Source: Tritrichomonas musculus
Lineage: Eukaryota; Parabasalia; Tritrichomonadida; Tritrichomonadidae
NCBI GenBank assembly: GCA_039105265.1
Contig: JAPFFF010000014.1
Location: 2,914,001 to 2,978,000, forward strand
Direction: 5' to 3'
Length of the DNA stretch: 64,000 bases
In this document: positions 63,376 through 64,000 of the stretch, in pieces
Numbering within the stretch: the first letter of the stretch is position 1
Layout: each line of letters begins with the position of its first letter
Notes under the pieces: generated by a model
Database searches by the model: none
Told to the model about the DNA's origin: nothing
Seen by the model: the letters and a program-made list of their open reading frames with translations, nothing else
Position numbers and translations under genes: made by a program

Positions 63376-64000
63376 TTTTATTGTTTGAATTATAGTAAAT
63401 GCTAAATATAATTGATTTATTTGTAAATAAATATTCGGATGTATTAAATTGATTCCATATAGAAAAAAAGAAAAACTAATTTTGTTAATTTATTTTAATT
63501 CTATTTTTGATTTACTATCATGATATTTTTAATAAAATAATTGATAGATTATAAACTTGCTAAATTAACTGAAATACTATGATATACTCCTTCAGATGTA
63601 GCAATTTGATAATATTTAATATTCTCGCATTTTTACAAAATATCTTTCACTAAAAAGTGATCACACTCTTAAAAGCTAATTGGTCACTTTAAATTAGTCT
63701 GCTAGATTTATTTTTAAGATTATGAACAATTTTGAATACTATATAAAGTAAATTAATTCAAATTGTCCATTTTCATTTAAGAATATCGAATATCATTCGA
63801 AGAAAGATAAATAATAAAATTTAAAATTTTCAAAATAAATTTCAATTTTCGAAAACAATATCTTTACAAAATGTAATAGTATTGTTTCCCATCAGAAATA
63901 TGGATAGTGCATTTTGATTATCAATAATATAAAGCTTAAGGTAGACCATATTAAGGTTGAACAAAAGCAGTATATGATATCATATTGTAATATAATAAAA
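63376..64000. other. Terminal A+T-rich spacer
   Basis: The 625 bases after the coiled-coil gene show no supported gene. Confidence 0.5.

Overview
The window looks like nuclear DNA of a trichomonad parabasalid, most likely Tritrichomonas-like; the genus is an inference. The evidence is: protein-coding genes with no visible introns, extremely A+T-rich spacers, initiator-like TCAYWW motifs or short CCGTTT/GGCTTT (M3-like) motifs just upstream of several ATGs, UAAA overlapping some stop codons, TKL-type kinases, and several DNA-transposon derivatives. I found no tRNA, rRNA or CRISPR array.

Layout. Left end (1-2.0 kb): 3' part of a cytosolic malate dehydrogenase gene and a YIF1-type Golgi membrane protein. 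2.1-6.15 kb: a nest of three TA-flanked inverted-repeat elements, one carrying a decayed gene fragment. 6.3-8.3 kb: a small ORF, a C2-like/Q-rich protein and a Tudor-knot chromatin-type protein. 8.3-12.5 kb: a gene-poor desert with weak coding relics. 12.5-19.5 kb: six minus-strand genes (a secreted-type protein with an N-D-S sequon array, the SAGA subunit TADA1, an ARM-like protein, an acyl-anchored acidic protein, an unknown, an RBBP9-type hydrolase). 19.6-27.7 kb: TKL kinase, class I PITP and an SLC12 cotransporter on plus. 27.8-38.3 kb: an accessory region with a decayed mobile-element gene cluster, an 820-bp hAT-like MITE with a perfect 8-bp target duplication, palindromic mini-elements, a broken tandem pseudokinase-kinase gene and another inverted-repeat element. 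38.3-63.4 kb: a dense gene region with an orphan pogo-like DNA-binding domain, a WNK/OSR1 CCT-like mini-protein, SKP1, a TBC RabGAP, CDC48/p97, two small GTPases, an 8-kb BEACH gene, a SHIPPO-repeat flagellar protein, a membrane protein, a DPE2-like glucanotransferase with three CBM20 domains, and a coiled-coil protein.

How genes relate. The set is mostly housekeeping. Membrane trafficking is well represented (YIF1, PITP, TBC, two GTPases, BEACH, p97), as are glycogen and central carbon metabolism (DPE2, MDH), chromatin (TADA1, Tudor-knot) and the cytoskeleton (SHIPPO, coiled coil). There is no operon structure; two divergent pairs (19510-19574 and 56660-56772) share very short promoters. The most unusual material is the nested mobile-element architecture, the kinase pseudogene with JAK-like order, the GC-rich island inside the BEACH gene, the sequon array, and the Asp-to-Asn change at a catalytic position of the glucanotransferase.
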